The position numbers and the translations under genes were made by a program. The notes beneath the pieces were generated by a model. That model worked only from the letters and a program-made list of their open reading frames with translations. It had not been told where the DNA came from and made no database searches. 64,000 nt of DNA from Linum tenue (lineage: Eukaryota; Streptophyta; Magnoliopsida; Malpighiales; Linaceae), in contig CAMGYJ010000010.1 of NCBI GenBank assembly GCA_946122785.1, forward strand, positions 13,119,467-13,183,466, in the 5' to 3' direction. Shown here in pieces: positions 1-11,282 of this stretch. Each line of letters begins with the position of its first letter. Positions within the stretch are counted from its first letter, which is position 1.

Positions 1-2819
1 ATTCTCTAACGCCCAGAATACCACAAGTTCCATGAATCATACCAGAAAACCTTATAAAGCATGTCATAAATTTCTTAAAGAACAATACAAGCTTCTTAAT
101 GATACCACAAATTTGATGATACTCAATTTATAGTATTTATTACTCCCATATTTGATACGTTTCCCCCTTCTATAAATGCATCTTTAGAAATTTTTACTTA
201 AATTCATATAAATTAAATACTATTCGATTAACGAGCTTTTATTAGAACTAAATTGTGCTTTGTATCTTTTATGTCTTTTTGGTATGTTTCTGTATTTTTC
301 AAGATAAAATACAACCTAGGATGATTAGGATCAACACTTGGATATATTTGAAAGATAAATTTAGAAGATCATTGATGATGTCTTTCTATTCTTCTATGTC
401 TATATAAGCTCAAAATTGTTTAGGGATGTGAATTCTATGATGTTTATGTATCTTTCTATAATTTAATGAAATGCATATGTCATTCAATGCTTATGATTCT
501 ATTTTCTACTACTATATGCATCATTTATAATATCATCTAGGATGTTAGAAATTTTTTTTGTGATATCACATTGCCTCATGTATGCTTGTTTAGTTGGACG
601 CGGTTATGTTTGTATACAATAGATCAATGCTTTATTGTTAGATAATCGATATTATAGACTATTGTTATGGCTCAAGAGGCCCACACTTGACCATCTGCCG
701 TCCTTGCTTACTTGTTCTTCATTAGTTAGTTGCTTTTATGAAGCAAATGCACACATTGGCTAGTTATTATTTCTTTTGCGTGTGGCGAAAGATCGGTTAG
801 GAAAGCATTCCTGAAAGGAATATGGTACCATAATGGATGATGCATTCATGCATTTTTAATGGGATTTTATGCATGATCATCTAAATGAAGCTCCCTAGAA
901 AATATTTTTAATTACTTTCTTTGTTTCTCTTCTATTTGCCTAAGGAGAGTAGAATTTTGACAAAGGGCACGTCAACCCATTGCTTTTATTTTTTATTTAC
1001 ATTGTTATCTCAAGAATATGTTGTAAGTTTTGAGTAGTTTTATAAAAAGACTTCATGGAATACGCCCTAAGATTTCCTAGGATTTTTATCACTTGTTTCA
1101 TCGTGATCAAGTTGGGGCTTTTGATAGTGCTTGAAAGAAGCTAACCTCTGGTGTTTGATTTTTATTTTATAAAAAATAAAATTATATTATGCTCTACTTG
1201 GTTTTGTTTTGCATAGCTCGAGCTCGAACAAGCATTGCAGATCCTACAAGAACGTGATACAAAAAAGAGGGAGCCACTCAAAGGAAGATGGGCATCCTAT
1301 CTATATTTGAGTACTTTAGCCCAAATGCATCAAAGCTCGAAGTAAGCAGCATCAAACAAGCACCAAGCATCAAGAAATTAAAGGCCTCCACTCAATATAC
1401 AATCGCTTACAACAAAATATCACGTCAACTAGGCCGATGAAAAAGAAGATTCCAACGATATGAAGCTATTTAGTGAGTTGTGTATAGATAACCCAACTAC
1501 TAAGAAGATTAAGCTAGCTATTGAAGCCATTGATGCAAGAACCTATCATAAGAACATCAAAACTAAAATTGCTAATGAAGGACCAAAGCAACTATTATAA
1601 GATGTTCAAGGCATCAAGGGTCATCCAGAAGCCGATAAAGGAGTTCTCGATGAGATGCACGAAGGGTTTGGATAAATCATAGATATAGCTCATAGACTAT
1701 GGAGAAGAAGGTCATCTGAAGGCCATCCCATTTTATGAGGAAGAAGGTGAGTTTACAACTCAATCTTCACAAGGAGAAGAAGGTTAAATGGATGAAGAAC
1801 ATTGCAAGATTCAAGAATATACACTAATCTAAATTTTCTTGGACTCGTGGGTAGATGTTGAAGGCATCACACCAGTCGAAGGTTTCCAACATTTCCTACA
1901 TCTTCTTCAATATGCAATCTCAAGAAATGCACTGATTAGTGCATCCTACACCGTTGGAAACATCCTTGATGCTGATTCATCTGCACCCCTTAGGCAAGGT
2001 TTAACACAACCCTTTGAAACCATAGACCATGGACATGAGGGGTAGAGGTAGATACTTCATCCAAGGATGATGAACCTCAAGTGGTGCATAAAAGAAAGGA
2101 GCATACAGAAGAGCAACCATCTCAACCTTTCGATCAAAGAATGACATCCAAGAAAAGAAGTGAGCATGATACCTCCATCATCCCAAAAATTATGGAGGAA
2201 TTCATCAACCAAGAGATATCATCTAGCCCAGCAGAGGAGACTTCAAGCCACACTCATCTTGAGTTAATTGTTAAGCAATTTATGCTTACTATTAACCGCA
2301 CCGTTTATGTTAGTCGGTTAACTGTATACGTGTAGTAAGATATCATGTTTTTTTTCCGGGATAACCGTTAAGCAAGTGATTTGGCAAGGTTAGACCAAAT
2401 TAACCGATCGAAAACCTAACCAACTAAATACCTCAACCTTTTTTCAATTGTGCATTTTTTGTAGATTTATTTCTACATACATATATGTGCTTTTTTTAGT
2501 TGGTATCATTGAATAAAGAATAATTTAAAATAGATATTAATCCATAATATAAGAAACTAAAAAAATTAATCAACTCATACCCCCACCAAATTATATGGAA
2601 GTTTAAATGATTGTTATCGAGTTCATGTACACAAGTCCATCTTCTTACTGTATTCTTTCTAGAGCTCTTTTTTGATATTATTCTTTTAAATTTAACTAAC
2701 GAAACGGACCATATACTATTTAATGATGTAACCATTTACTGCCAACTCCAATTCAATTATCAATCGCTTACACCGCTGAGAGGACAACTCTTTACGAGCG
2801 CTAATCTACACTACACTTG
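1..2819. other. AT-rich intergenic DNA, no gene recognised
   Basis: The stretch is AT-rich with frequent stops in all frames. Short open frames around 1839-2335 on the plus strand are less AT-rich and could be the remains of an old coding element, but I recognise no domain in them. Around 2268-2420 there is a patch of mixed GGTTAACCG-like words; a 20-base part of it (about 2360-2379) recurs inverted near 27627-27646, so both may be scraps of one dispersed repeat family. No RNA gene, promoter or terminal inverted repeat could be supported. Confidence 0.5.
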
Positions 2820-3316
2820 CTAGCCACTGCCCCTTCATCAGCTTGGTTTTTAATTTCATACGGTTCCCGGAAAATTATGCGTAAAGGCAGAGACGGTGAT
2901 TGCTTTTCTTTATTTAACCCTGCTCTCCTCGCCACTCCTCTCCTCGCCCGCCCGACCGCCATTTATGAATAGTGCGTACCTCTCAATTGGATTCACATAC
3001 ACAATTACCACTCAAATCTTCTATCTACATTATCCCTATAAAAAAATTCTTCTATCTACATTACATTAGTGTCCTTCACACTTACTAGCTGGCGTTGCAG
3101 TGATTCCTTTTTCATTCTATTTTATTTATATGTGTAGATTGTATTAACACTGTCCACTTTGTTTATGGTACTGGTTAACTGTGTTGACATTTTCAAGCCT
3201 CTGACTTTATCCCATTAAACCCAACCGGCTTAACCCGCATTAAAATTTAAAATATAAACGACAGGTCAGTTTTGTAAGAAAGTTGAAGGGAAATCTATTC
3301 AAGAAATGGTACACCG
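2820..3316 (+). repeat. Diverged copy of the peroxidase upstream region
   Basis: Three blocks here match, in order and orientation, blocks ahead of the peroxidase gene. The part around 2905-2976 (CT-rich run followed by atttatgaatagtgc) matches 39611-39680. The part around 3096-3230 (gcagtgattcc, ccactttgtttatgg, ggttaactgtgttgac) matches 40629-40735. The part at 3265-3316 (gtaagaaagtt, caagaaatggtacacc) matches 40790-40834. The copy ends exactly where Copia LTR sequence begins, so the gene that once followed it, if any, has been separated or lost. It is about 0.5 kb against 1.3 kb for the other copy because that one holds extra repeats. Confidence 0.7.
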
Positions 3317-3396
3317 TGTAGAAAGAGGTCGAGCGCAAAGTTGAAGGGAAATCTATTCAAGAAATGGTACACCGTGTAGAAAGAGGTCGAGCGCGA
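3279..3396 (+). repeat. 58-bp tandem duplication across an LTR boundary
   Basis: A 58-bp unit occurs twice in tandem: the words agttgaaggg, aagaaatggtacaccg and tgtagaaagaggtcgagcgc appear at 3281/3339, 3302/3360 and 3317/3375. Each unit holds flanking genomic sequence plus the first 20 bases of the Copia LTR, so the duplication happened after the Copia insertion. Confidence 0.85.
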
Positions 3397-4284
3397 GACC
3401 TAAGAAGAAAATCGCGTTCTTTGATTCTGCAAAGAGGAACCCTAGAACAATTCCACAGTCAATTGAGAGGGATGTGATCTCAATGTAAGAAGCTAAGGTT
3501 GTAAATCGAAAAGTAAACCGAAACCAAACAATGGGCCTGTTTGTTATAATTTAAGTTTTCGGCCCAAACGATTTATTCAGTGAGCCCAATTCTTAGTTCT
3601 CGGAATCAGCTCATCCACGAAGCAGAGGAGGCTTCTTCCTTCCAGACTCTGCTTCAGTTCGTCTTCCCTGTATCAATTCCACTTCAGCAAACAGCAAAAT
3701 TGTTAAGCAAATTAGGAACTGAAGGTGATGGACACAAAGGCAATTTTTACGTGGTATCCGGGACAAGGAGAATAAGTATCCCTGTACCGACTAATCCACG
3801 GTTGAAGGATCTCTTCTTGAGACCTTCAACGTTTCACTATCGACTTAGTTCTTCCAAGTTCCTTGTTACAGCAGCACCTACAACAAGGAAACCTCAGCCT
3901 AGGCTGGTAACTCTCCCTAACCAGACTGTATCCTCACTCAGAACTCAAGACTCGATACACCTAGTTAGCCAAGCAATCACTCGGATCAACTCTCTTTTTC
4001 TTAACAAGATCTCTAGCAAATTCACTGCTCTTTCTTTCTTGTTTTGCTCGAAAAAGGTGATCCTTGCCTCCAGCCTTTGTATCTTCTTATACTCTAGCTC
4101 CCCAACGTCTCCTTGATTTGATTTTCCTTTCCTGGCTTGAGAACAGAAAAGGTAGGTTGCGCCAATCTGATTTCTTTTCAGATCCCTTCGAATAATTTGT
4201 CCAGAGACATTGGCAAGCTTTCCAAATCCATTCTTTTGCCCGTTGAGTTGCTTGAGCAGGGAAATATGCGAGCTTCTTTCAACA
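3375..4284 (-). repeat. Copia 3' LTR (910 bp)
   Basis: On the minus strand the LTR begins TGTTGAAAGAAG at 4284, directly after the purine tract, and ends CTTTCTACA at 3375. The last 124 bp equal the LTR fragment at 10561-10684. Plus-strand open frames inside it (for example 3580-4116) have no recognisable domain and are taken as chance. Confidence 0.8.
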
Positions 4285-4297
4285 TGCTCCCCCTAAG
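4285..4297 (-). other. Polypurine tract of the Copia element
   Basis: The minus strand reads CTTAGGGGGAGCA immediately before the TG of the 3' LTR. This form of tract is characteristic of plant Copia elements and fixes the LTR start. Confidence 0.8.
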
Positions 4298-4441
4298 CTT
4301 GTCAATGGCTCTTTCATGCTGCTTCCTGTCTTTTATGTCTGCACACACTTAACAAACACGTAGGTGCAGCCTGTTCTCCAAGACATAATTCAAATCCCAT
4401 TCATTCAAGCAAAAATCAAATTCCATTCAGGATTTTATTCA

Positions 4442-5652
4442 TTAAGAAAGCTGAAAGACAATAATGGGGGCAGCTAGTGCTGCTTTTGTTCTAGCTAACA
4501 TTGGCTTAGACTCTGGATTGGAACCTAAGTAGACTTCGAGAGTCTTACTAGAAGGGGTAGTGAGGTGGTGAGTCATAGTCAGAAATGTCAGCATAGTCTT
4601 CAGGTTCTTCAACAGCTTCATCCTATTCTCTGATGCTTGAGATACTTGTACCCCCTCCATCCTTGAGTAACTTCAGTCGGGTAGATAGAGAAGCTAGAGT
4701 AGTTACAGGTATCTTGCGCTTCCCTTTCAGTTCATTAGAGAAGCCATTGAGTTCTCGATCAATCACAACCTCAGCAGCAGCCACTAAGGCCTTGGCCAAG
4801 GTAGCAGCCTCTCTCCCTGAGCCAGTGACAGGCTTTCGGGGGCCAACACTTGCATCTAAGCGAGCTAGGACATGTTGAGCTTTTAGATCATCATGAACAT
4901 TACAGAGGGTGACTTTATCACGGAGATCAATGCCCAATTTTCTTAGTAGCTGAGTGATGAGGGGGGCTAAAGGTAGCCAGCCATCATAGTTGTCATCACC
5001 GTATTTGACCAGATGACAGAAAACCAGAGAGGCATAGCTTATTCGCTAACCAGATCTGGCATGATGAAGGATCCAAATGTCGGAGGTGTGAAGCAAGGTA
5101 GCACTTGAGAGAGACCTGGGAAGAAGGATCCTAGTGATGAAGAAGTGCAACACCCGCAGATCATCAGGTAAACGCCCTGCAGAGTGCTGATTGGGAAAAT
5201 AGCGACCAATGTCATGAACGAGAGTGTCCATGACAGTAGTCAAAATTATAGTCATGGAACTGACCATCATCACCAGCTCTAAGTCCATCATGGGGCAGCC
5301 CTAGTTCACTGGCCAACATATCTGCAGTGACAGTGATCTCAAAATTTCCAACAGTGGTTTTGAAGGAATAGAGATCTGGCCCTGACCCTCGTTTGAGATT
5401 GACATAGAACAATCTCACAGCTTCTGGACAATAGGTATAACGCTGGTCTTCGAACAAGGATTTCCATCCCAGATTACGAATCAGTGCAGGGATATCCATG
5501 TCATACCGAGAAAAAGCAGAAGGTTGGATGGTGAAGGATGGATAGATTGCACGATCTCTGAATCGACGCACATACCGAGGGTATTCCTTATCTTTGCGAA
5601 ATACCTTGTTGGAGAAGGTAACAGCATAATGAAGTTGAGCATTGTTCACCAT
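4442..5652 (-). pseudogene. Copia 3' ORF with putative plant transposon domain
   Basis: Read from 5652 leftwards, the frame contains RNLGWKSLFEDQ, YCPEAVRLFYVNLK and ITVTADMLASELGLP. In a second frame from about 5291 come VHDIGRYFPNQHSAGRLPDD and ITRILLPRSLSSATLLHTSD, and then LLRKLGIDLRDKV in 4937-4623. I recognise this pattern as the 'putative plant transposon protein' domain (Pfam PF20167), common in plant repeats. It lies between pol and the 3' LTR, where SIRE elements carry an envelope-like ORF, but no signal peptide or membrane anchor is evident. A frameshift near 5235 and a stop at about 5046 break it. Its function in the element is unknown. Confidence 0.65.
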
Positions 5653-5844
5653 GATTGGATGAGTAGAGGGAAAAATGTGTATGTCGAAAGAGATTGGTGA
5701 GTGACTAGAAGGATGAGAGTTCTGGGGAATTGATAGAGGTGGAGAATTGAGACAGGTAAGTTCCAGAAGGAATTAGAATCCATTAGCAGGTTAGATAAGG
5801 AAGGAGTAGCAATTAGAGATGAGAAGAGGCAAGTAATGATACTC

Positions 5845-8800
5845 CTAGTAATCTCCCAGATCCTGAGGAGAAAAAAGTCCTAATTCACGCCTGATATGTA
5901 GAATCTGATCCACTGGCAAGGGTTTAGTGAAGATATCTGCCCATTGACAGTCTGTCCTAATGAAATCTAGATGTATCTTACCATCTTGGACTAAATCTCG
6001 AATAAAATGATATCGAACTTCAATGTGCTTTGTTCGAGAGTGTTGAATAGGGTTTTTTGACATGTTTATAGCACTAGTATTATCACAAAAGATGGGTAAA
6101 GATCCTAAGGAAATTCCATAATCAAGTAATTAATACTTGAGCCAGAGAACTTGAGTGCAGCAAAAACCAGCTGCCACATACTCTGCTTCAGCAGTAGAGA
6201 GGGCTATAGAGTTCTGTTTTTTGCTGAACCAAGAAATGAGGGAGGTTCCAAGAAAATGGCAAGCACCAGAGGTGCTTTTTCGATCAACTATACAGCCTGC
6301 ATAGTCTGAGTCTGTGTAACTATTGAGATCTAAACTTGAATGTCTGGAATACCACAGACCTAAGTCAGAAGTACCAGCCAAGTATCAAAAAATTCTTTTG
6401 ACAGCAGACAAGTGACTATTTTTGGGCTGACTCTGAAAGCGTGCACAAACACACACGCTGTACATTATATCAGGACGGCTAGCTGTTAAGTATAAGAGAG
6501 ATCCTATCATTCCTCTATACAGTTTATGATCTATGTTAATGCCAGTTTCATCCTTAGAGAGTTTAGTGGGGGAACTCATGGGTGTAGAAGCTGATTTAAG
6601 TTTCTCATAGTTAAAACGTTTGAGCATGTTATGCATATATTTACTTTGATTGATGAAGGTGCCTGAAGGGGTTTGTTTAACTTGCAGTCCAAGGAAGAAG
6701 TTTAGTTCACCCATAAGGCTCATTTCAAATGCACCCTTCATACTGTTTTCAAAGGCTGTACACAGTTTAGGACAAGTAGACCCAAAAATGATATCATCTA
6801 CATAGACTTGTACTAACAGAGTGTGACCTCCTGAGGTTTTAATAAACAAAGTTTTGTCTACCTTCCCTCTGTGGAATCCATCATCTAGTAGGAATTGACT
6901 CAATTTATCATACCAGGCTCTAGGAGCTTGTTTAAGGCCATATAAAGCTTTGTTGAGTTTGTAAACATAGTCTGGGTGTTCTGGATTTTCAAAACCAGGG
7001 GGTTGAGATACATATACTTCCTCTTTTAGATCACCATTTAGAAATGCACTTTTGACATCCATTTGAAACAGTTTGAATCCTTTTGCTGCTGCAAAAGCAC
7101 ATAGTAGCCTTATGGCTTCTAATCTAGCAACAGGTGCAAAGGTTTCTTCAAAATCTATCCCCTCTTCTTGATTGTACCCTTGAGCTACTAAACGAGCTTT
7201 ATTTTTCATTATTATGTCAACTTCATCAGTTTTATTTTTATACACCCATTTAGTTCCAATTATAGTTCTGTTTTCAGTTTTGGGAACTAGATCCCAAACT
7301 CTGATTCTCTCAAAGTGATTCATTTCCTCATGCATAGCAGCTGTCCAAAATTCATCTTCAAGTGCTTCACTTATGTTTCTAGGGAGAATTTGAGAAATAA
7401 AAGCAGTATGTTCTGGATAAGACTTGGAACGAGTTACCATACCTTGATTCAAGTCACCAATGATTTGAGAAGGGGGATGCCTCTTCTGTATATGTGGAGG
7501 TGCTTCTGGTCTGTCCACTACTGTTTCCTCAGCATTTGGTTGCATCTCTGTACTTGTTGCTTCAGAGAGCTTGACTAGATTACTACCGAGTCCAAAATCA
7601 TCATCATCTTCTATAGTCTCTGCATTCTTACTCACAGACTCATCAAATATAACATTAATGGACTCTTCTACCTTGAGAGTCCTCTTATTAAACACTCTAT
7701 AGGCCCTACTGTTTGTAGAGTAACCAAGGAAAATTGATTCATCTGACTTGGAATCAAATTTTCCTAGCAAATCCTTGGTATTTAGGATATAACACTTACA
7801 ACCAAAGGGATGAAAATATCCCAGATTTGGTTTTCGATTTTTCCACAGCTCATAGGGAGTTTTGTTAAGTTTTGAACGAATTAGAGCCCTGTTAACCACA
7901 TAACATGCTGTGTTGATAGCTTCAGCCCAGAATTTCTTTGAAACTCCATAATCATTGAGCATGGTTCTTCCAATTTCAATGAGAGTTCTATTCTTTCTTT
8001 CAACTACACCGTTTTGCTGAGGAGTTCTAGGAGCCGAGAAATTGTGAAGAATTCCAAGTGAGTTACAGAAATCTTCAAATTTTTCAGATTCGAATTCTCC
8101 TCCATGATCACTTCGTATATTAATTATCTTGGACTGTTTCTCATTTTCGACTTGTTTTACAAAGTTTTTGAACTTTAGAAGAGCTTCATCTTTACTAGAG
8201 AGGAATAATACCCAAGTGAATCTAGAGTAGTCATCAACGATAACAAAGGCATAGTATTTCCCTCCTAAGCTCTTAATGTTACTTGGACCAAAAAGATCCA
8301 GATGCAGAAGCTCAAGTGGTCTGTTGGTGGACAGAATTGGTTTTGTTTTGAAAGAAGTTAGAGTATGTTTTCCTTTTGTATATGCCTCGCAGAAAAACTC
8401 CTTTTTACTATGAATTTTTGGAACACCTTTGACCAGTTCCAAGTTGACTAGTTTAGATAAAATTCCTACACTAATGTGACCAAGTCTTTGATGCCATTCA
8501 AGTTGGTCATCCTTGTCAACTGATATCAGACAGGATTCATTAAAGGTCTTTTTGTCATTTAGGTCGACAATAAATAATTTCCCTCTTCTCTTACCAGTAA
8601 ACAAAATTTTCTTAGTTAAGATGTTTTCAACTGTGCATCCATTTGGTTCAAAAATGACTCTGTTTTCATTTTTACACAGTTGGCTTATAGATAGTAGATT
8701 ATGTTTTAAGTCTTTTACAAACATAACATTACTTATAGAGGGTGAGTTACCTATGGTTCCTTTACCTAGAATTTCAGTACTGTAATTATCACCAAAAAAG

Positions 8801-8940
8801 ACTTTACCTTTCTTTCTAAGTGTGAGATCAGTGAATAACGTTTTATCCCCAGTCATGTGATGTGAGCAGCCACTGTCAAGAATCCAAACACTGCCTTCCA
8901 TGCTCACTTGAAGATAGGTCTGCAAAAGAGAGTGGATCAC
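5845..8940 (-). pseudogene. Copia pol polyprotein, broken
   Basis: Domains in order on the minus strand: aspartic protease ([13 protein letters not shown], about residue 20 from 8940), integrase zinc-binding region (WHQRLGHIS) and core ([28 protein letters not shown]), reverse transcriptase (KTKWVYK-like start, [22 protein letters not shown]) and RNase H (DSDYAGCIVDRKSTSG, STAEAEYVA). One frame runs from 8940 to 5845 but is interrupted by a TGA at 6385-6387 and a TAA at 6130-6132, both in or beside the RNase H region. A frameshift separates it from gag near 8940. The protein would have processed and copied the element RNA and integrated it; as it stands it is dead. Confidence 0.9.
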
Positions 8941-10508
8941 TTACTTTTGGGCCTCCAAACTAGCTTGAATTCCCTTAAAGATTGATAGTGTTTATGTATA
9001 CGTTCTCCATGCTTATGAACATAGTTTGAGGCATTTTTGAACTTAATCTCTTTAGCTATCAGCTTTCTGCAGTTACTTATATGATGCCCTAGCTTGTGGC
9101 AGTAATAGCATTCCATTGTTTTCTTATTCCCAGTCTTAAGGTTTAATTTCCTAGCTCCCAATTTGTTTCTTTCTAAGACTTTTACCCTGTCTTCAGAGGC
9201 AGCAAGTTTAGTCTTGAGAGCTGTATTCTCATCTAGGGCATTTTTTAAGTCATCTCCAAGCTTTTGTTTTTCAATTTTAAGAGTTTCATAGTTAGACAGA
9301 AGGGTTTCGAATTCAGCTTTTATTCAGATGTGTTTTTGTTTAACGTTAGCAAATTCTTGTTGAATATCTCGTATAGTGTCTAACATTTGATCATCTTCAC
9401 AAAATGAATCCGAGTAATAGGACTTTACCTGATTGATGTCATCGTCCTCTGATTCTTCACCAATGGCCATGTAAGCCTCTTGTCTGCATACTTCCTCTTC
9501 ATCCTCTTCACTACCACTCCAGGTTGCAGCATAGGCCTTCTTGGTCAAGGGACAATCAGCTTTTATGTGTCCTGATCTCCCACACTTGTAGCAATTTGGT
9601 TGTGGTTGACCTTTCTCGTTGCTTCCTTCTCTTCTATTTCTGTACCCAAACCGATTTCTTTCCTTTTGATCCCTGTTGTCTTCAATCTTGCTGGGTGAGT
9701 TTCCTTTCCTTTTGTCTCTGCGCATCTTTAGCAATCTGGCTACTTGCTTGCTCAGCAATGCCAACTCGTCATCTTCCATGTCTTCTAAACCATCCAAGTC
9801 TTCTTCAAATGATGAGACTTTAAGTGCTATGTTTCGCTTTTCTTTCTTTGGCTCATCTATCTCTTCTCTCCTTAGATTTTCTTCATGAGTTATCAACGAA
9901 CCTATCAGCTCATCCAAACTGAGTCTGGTAAGGTCTTTTGACTCCTCAATAGCCGTGACTTTTGGAGTCCATCATTTTGGCAATGCCCAAAGTACTTTTC
10001 GCACGAGATCACCACTTGGATATTCGACTTCCAAGTTTCTCAAACTGTTGACGATTGTAGTGAATCGATCATTCATCTCCTTGATCGATTCCTCAGGCTT
10101 CATGACGAAGGATTCGAAATCCTGTTTAAGACTGTTGATTCTAGAAATCTTGACATGAGATGTTCCTTCATGAGCGATCTGCAGCTTATCCCAGATCTCC
10201 TTAGCCGTCTTGCATCCGGTGACCCTGTGATATTCTTCGGGTCCTAATGCACAGTACATTAGGTTGGTTGTCTTCGAGTTCAACTGGAAATTTTTCTTGT
10301 CGTCTTCAGTCCACTTCCCTCGAGCTTCCTTGACTTCTAAAGGCCCGTCCATTACGATATCCCAGAGGTCTGGATCAGTGGAGCAGATGAATAACTCCAT
10401 TCTGTTTCTCCAGTACCCGTAGTGTACTCCTTCAAATCGAGGCGGTCGTGTTTGTGAAAAACCATCGGCCATGTAGATCCCCATACCCGTCGCAGAGCTC
10501 GAACTCAT
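8937..10508 (-). pseudogene. Copia gag, broken
   Basis: The frame begins with ATG at 10508, 50 bases after the primer-binding site. The N-terminal capsid-like part (PPRFEGVHYGYWRNRM) is of the plant Copia gag type (Retrotran_gag_2/UBN2). It is followed by an acidic linker, a CCHC knuckle (CYKCGRSGHIKADC, near 9580), a coiled-coil stretch and a second CCHC knuckle (CYYCHKLGHHISNC, near 9100). Two in-frame TGA codons, at 9972-9974 and 9324-9326, interrupt it; the three open pieces are in one frame. Gag would form the virus-like particle and bind RNA. Confidence 0.85.
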
Positions 10509-10546
10509 CTTCTTCGAAGGATTTCAAGCCTTGATTTCGGAGCCGG

Positions 10547-10558
10547 GCTCTGATACCA
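10547..10558 (-). other. Primer-binding site (initiator Met tRNA)
   Basis: The minus strand reads TGGTATCAGAGC two bases inside the right LTR edge, the standard primer-binding site of plant Copia elements. It fixes the element's direction. Confidence 0.85.
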
Positions 10559-10560
10559 CG

Positions 10561-10684
10561 TGTAGAAAGAGGTCGAGCGCGAGACCTAAGAAGAAAATCG
10601 CGTTCTTTGATTCTGCAAAGAGGAACCCTAGAACAATTCCACAGTCAATTGAGAGGGATGTGATCTCAATGTAAGAAGCTAAGG
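10561..10684 (-). repeat. Truncated Copia 5' LTR
   Basis: These 124 bp match 3375-3498 at every base I compared. After the shared word gctaagg the sequence changes at once to LINE coding sequence, so about 786 bp of this LTR is missing. Confidence 0.85.
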
Positions 10685-10727
10685 CTCCTCGATTCGTCTC
10701 TATCCTTATGAGGATCCAAGTTTTGCT

Positions 10728-11282
10728 GTGGAAGTGGAATATTTGAATCTGCCTAGGGTCTGTCCTGTTTGTGCTGTTTATGGGCATGATTGCAATGCTC
10801 TGGCTCGAAGCAATAGGAAGTGGGCTGTGAAACAGAAAACTCAGACTACTGATCAGCCTTCTTTGGGGGTTTCAGGGGAGTCTGTTGAGGGTGAGTCTGT
10901 GTTGCAAGTGGAAGCTGGTGCTGAAGGGGATCACTTAGTTCAATCTGTTGATAGTGCTGTGATGAATGACAAGCTGCAGTTGTCTATGTCTGAGGATGCT
11001 AGTGTGAGGGTTCAGGGTGTCTCAAATTTACCTAATGCGAATGGGAATGCAAGTGCTAGGTTTGTGGATGTAGTTCTGGGATCAGTTGACACTGGGAGTC
11101 CTAGCTCTTTTCTACAGCAGTCTGGTGTTGCTAGTTCATTAGAGAAGCAAATTGCTCAGACCCCAGCATTTGTTAAAGAGGTCAATCCCTGGATAACTGT
11201 TGGTTCTAAGAAGAAGCTCACTACTCCTCGGGTGGAGCCTGTTCTTCCTCGCAAAGGGGGGAGGATTGGAAAGAAGAAATGA
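10728..11282 (+). pseudogene. LINE ORF1 C-terminal remnant
   Basis: The fragment begins with a partial CCHC knuckle region (LPRVCPVCAVYGHDC) and continues into the low-complexity Ser/Val/Gly-rich tail seen in plant L1 ORF1 proteins, ending in a basic run (RKGGRIGKKK). The N-terminal DUF4283-type domain is missing through 5' truncation. Its TGA (11280-11282) overlaps the ATG of ORF2 (11279-11281), an ATGA arrangement that would allow coupled re-initiation. Confidence 0.7.

Larger units (their letters stand above)
3375..10684 (-). mobile_element. SIRE-like Ty1/Copia LTR retrotransposon
   Basis: The element reads right to left: truncated LTR (10561-10684), primer-binding site complementary to initiator Met tRNA (10547-10558), gag with two zinc knuckles, pol in Copia order (protease, integrase, reverse transcriptase, RNase H), an additional ORF, a purine-rich tract (4285-4297) and a full LTR (3375-4284). 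A long gag with coiled-coil region and an ORF in the env position after pol are typical of the SIRE lineage. At least four in-frame stops and several frameshifts make it inactive. The 124 bp shared by the two LTRs looks identical by eye, suggesting a recent insertion or gene conversion. No target duplication can be tested, because the right end is missing. Confidence 0.9.

Noticed and set aside
3580..4116. 178-codon plus-strand open frame
   Set aside because: It lies wholly inside the Copia LTR in reverse, has no domain or codon bias, and is taken as chance.
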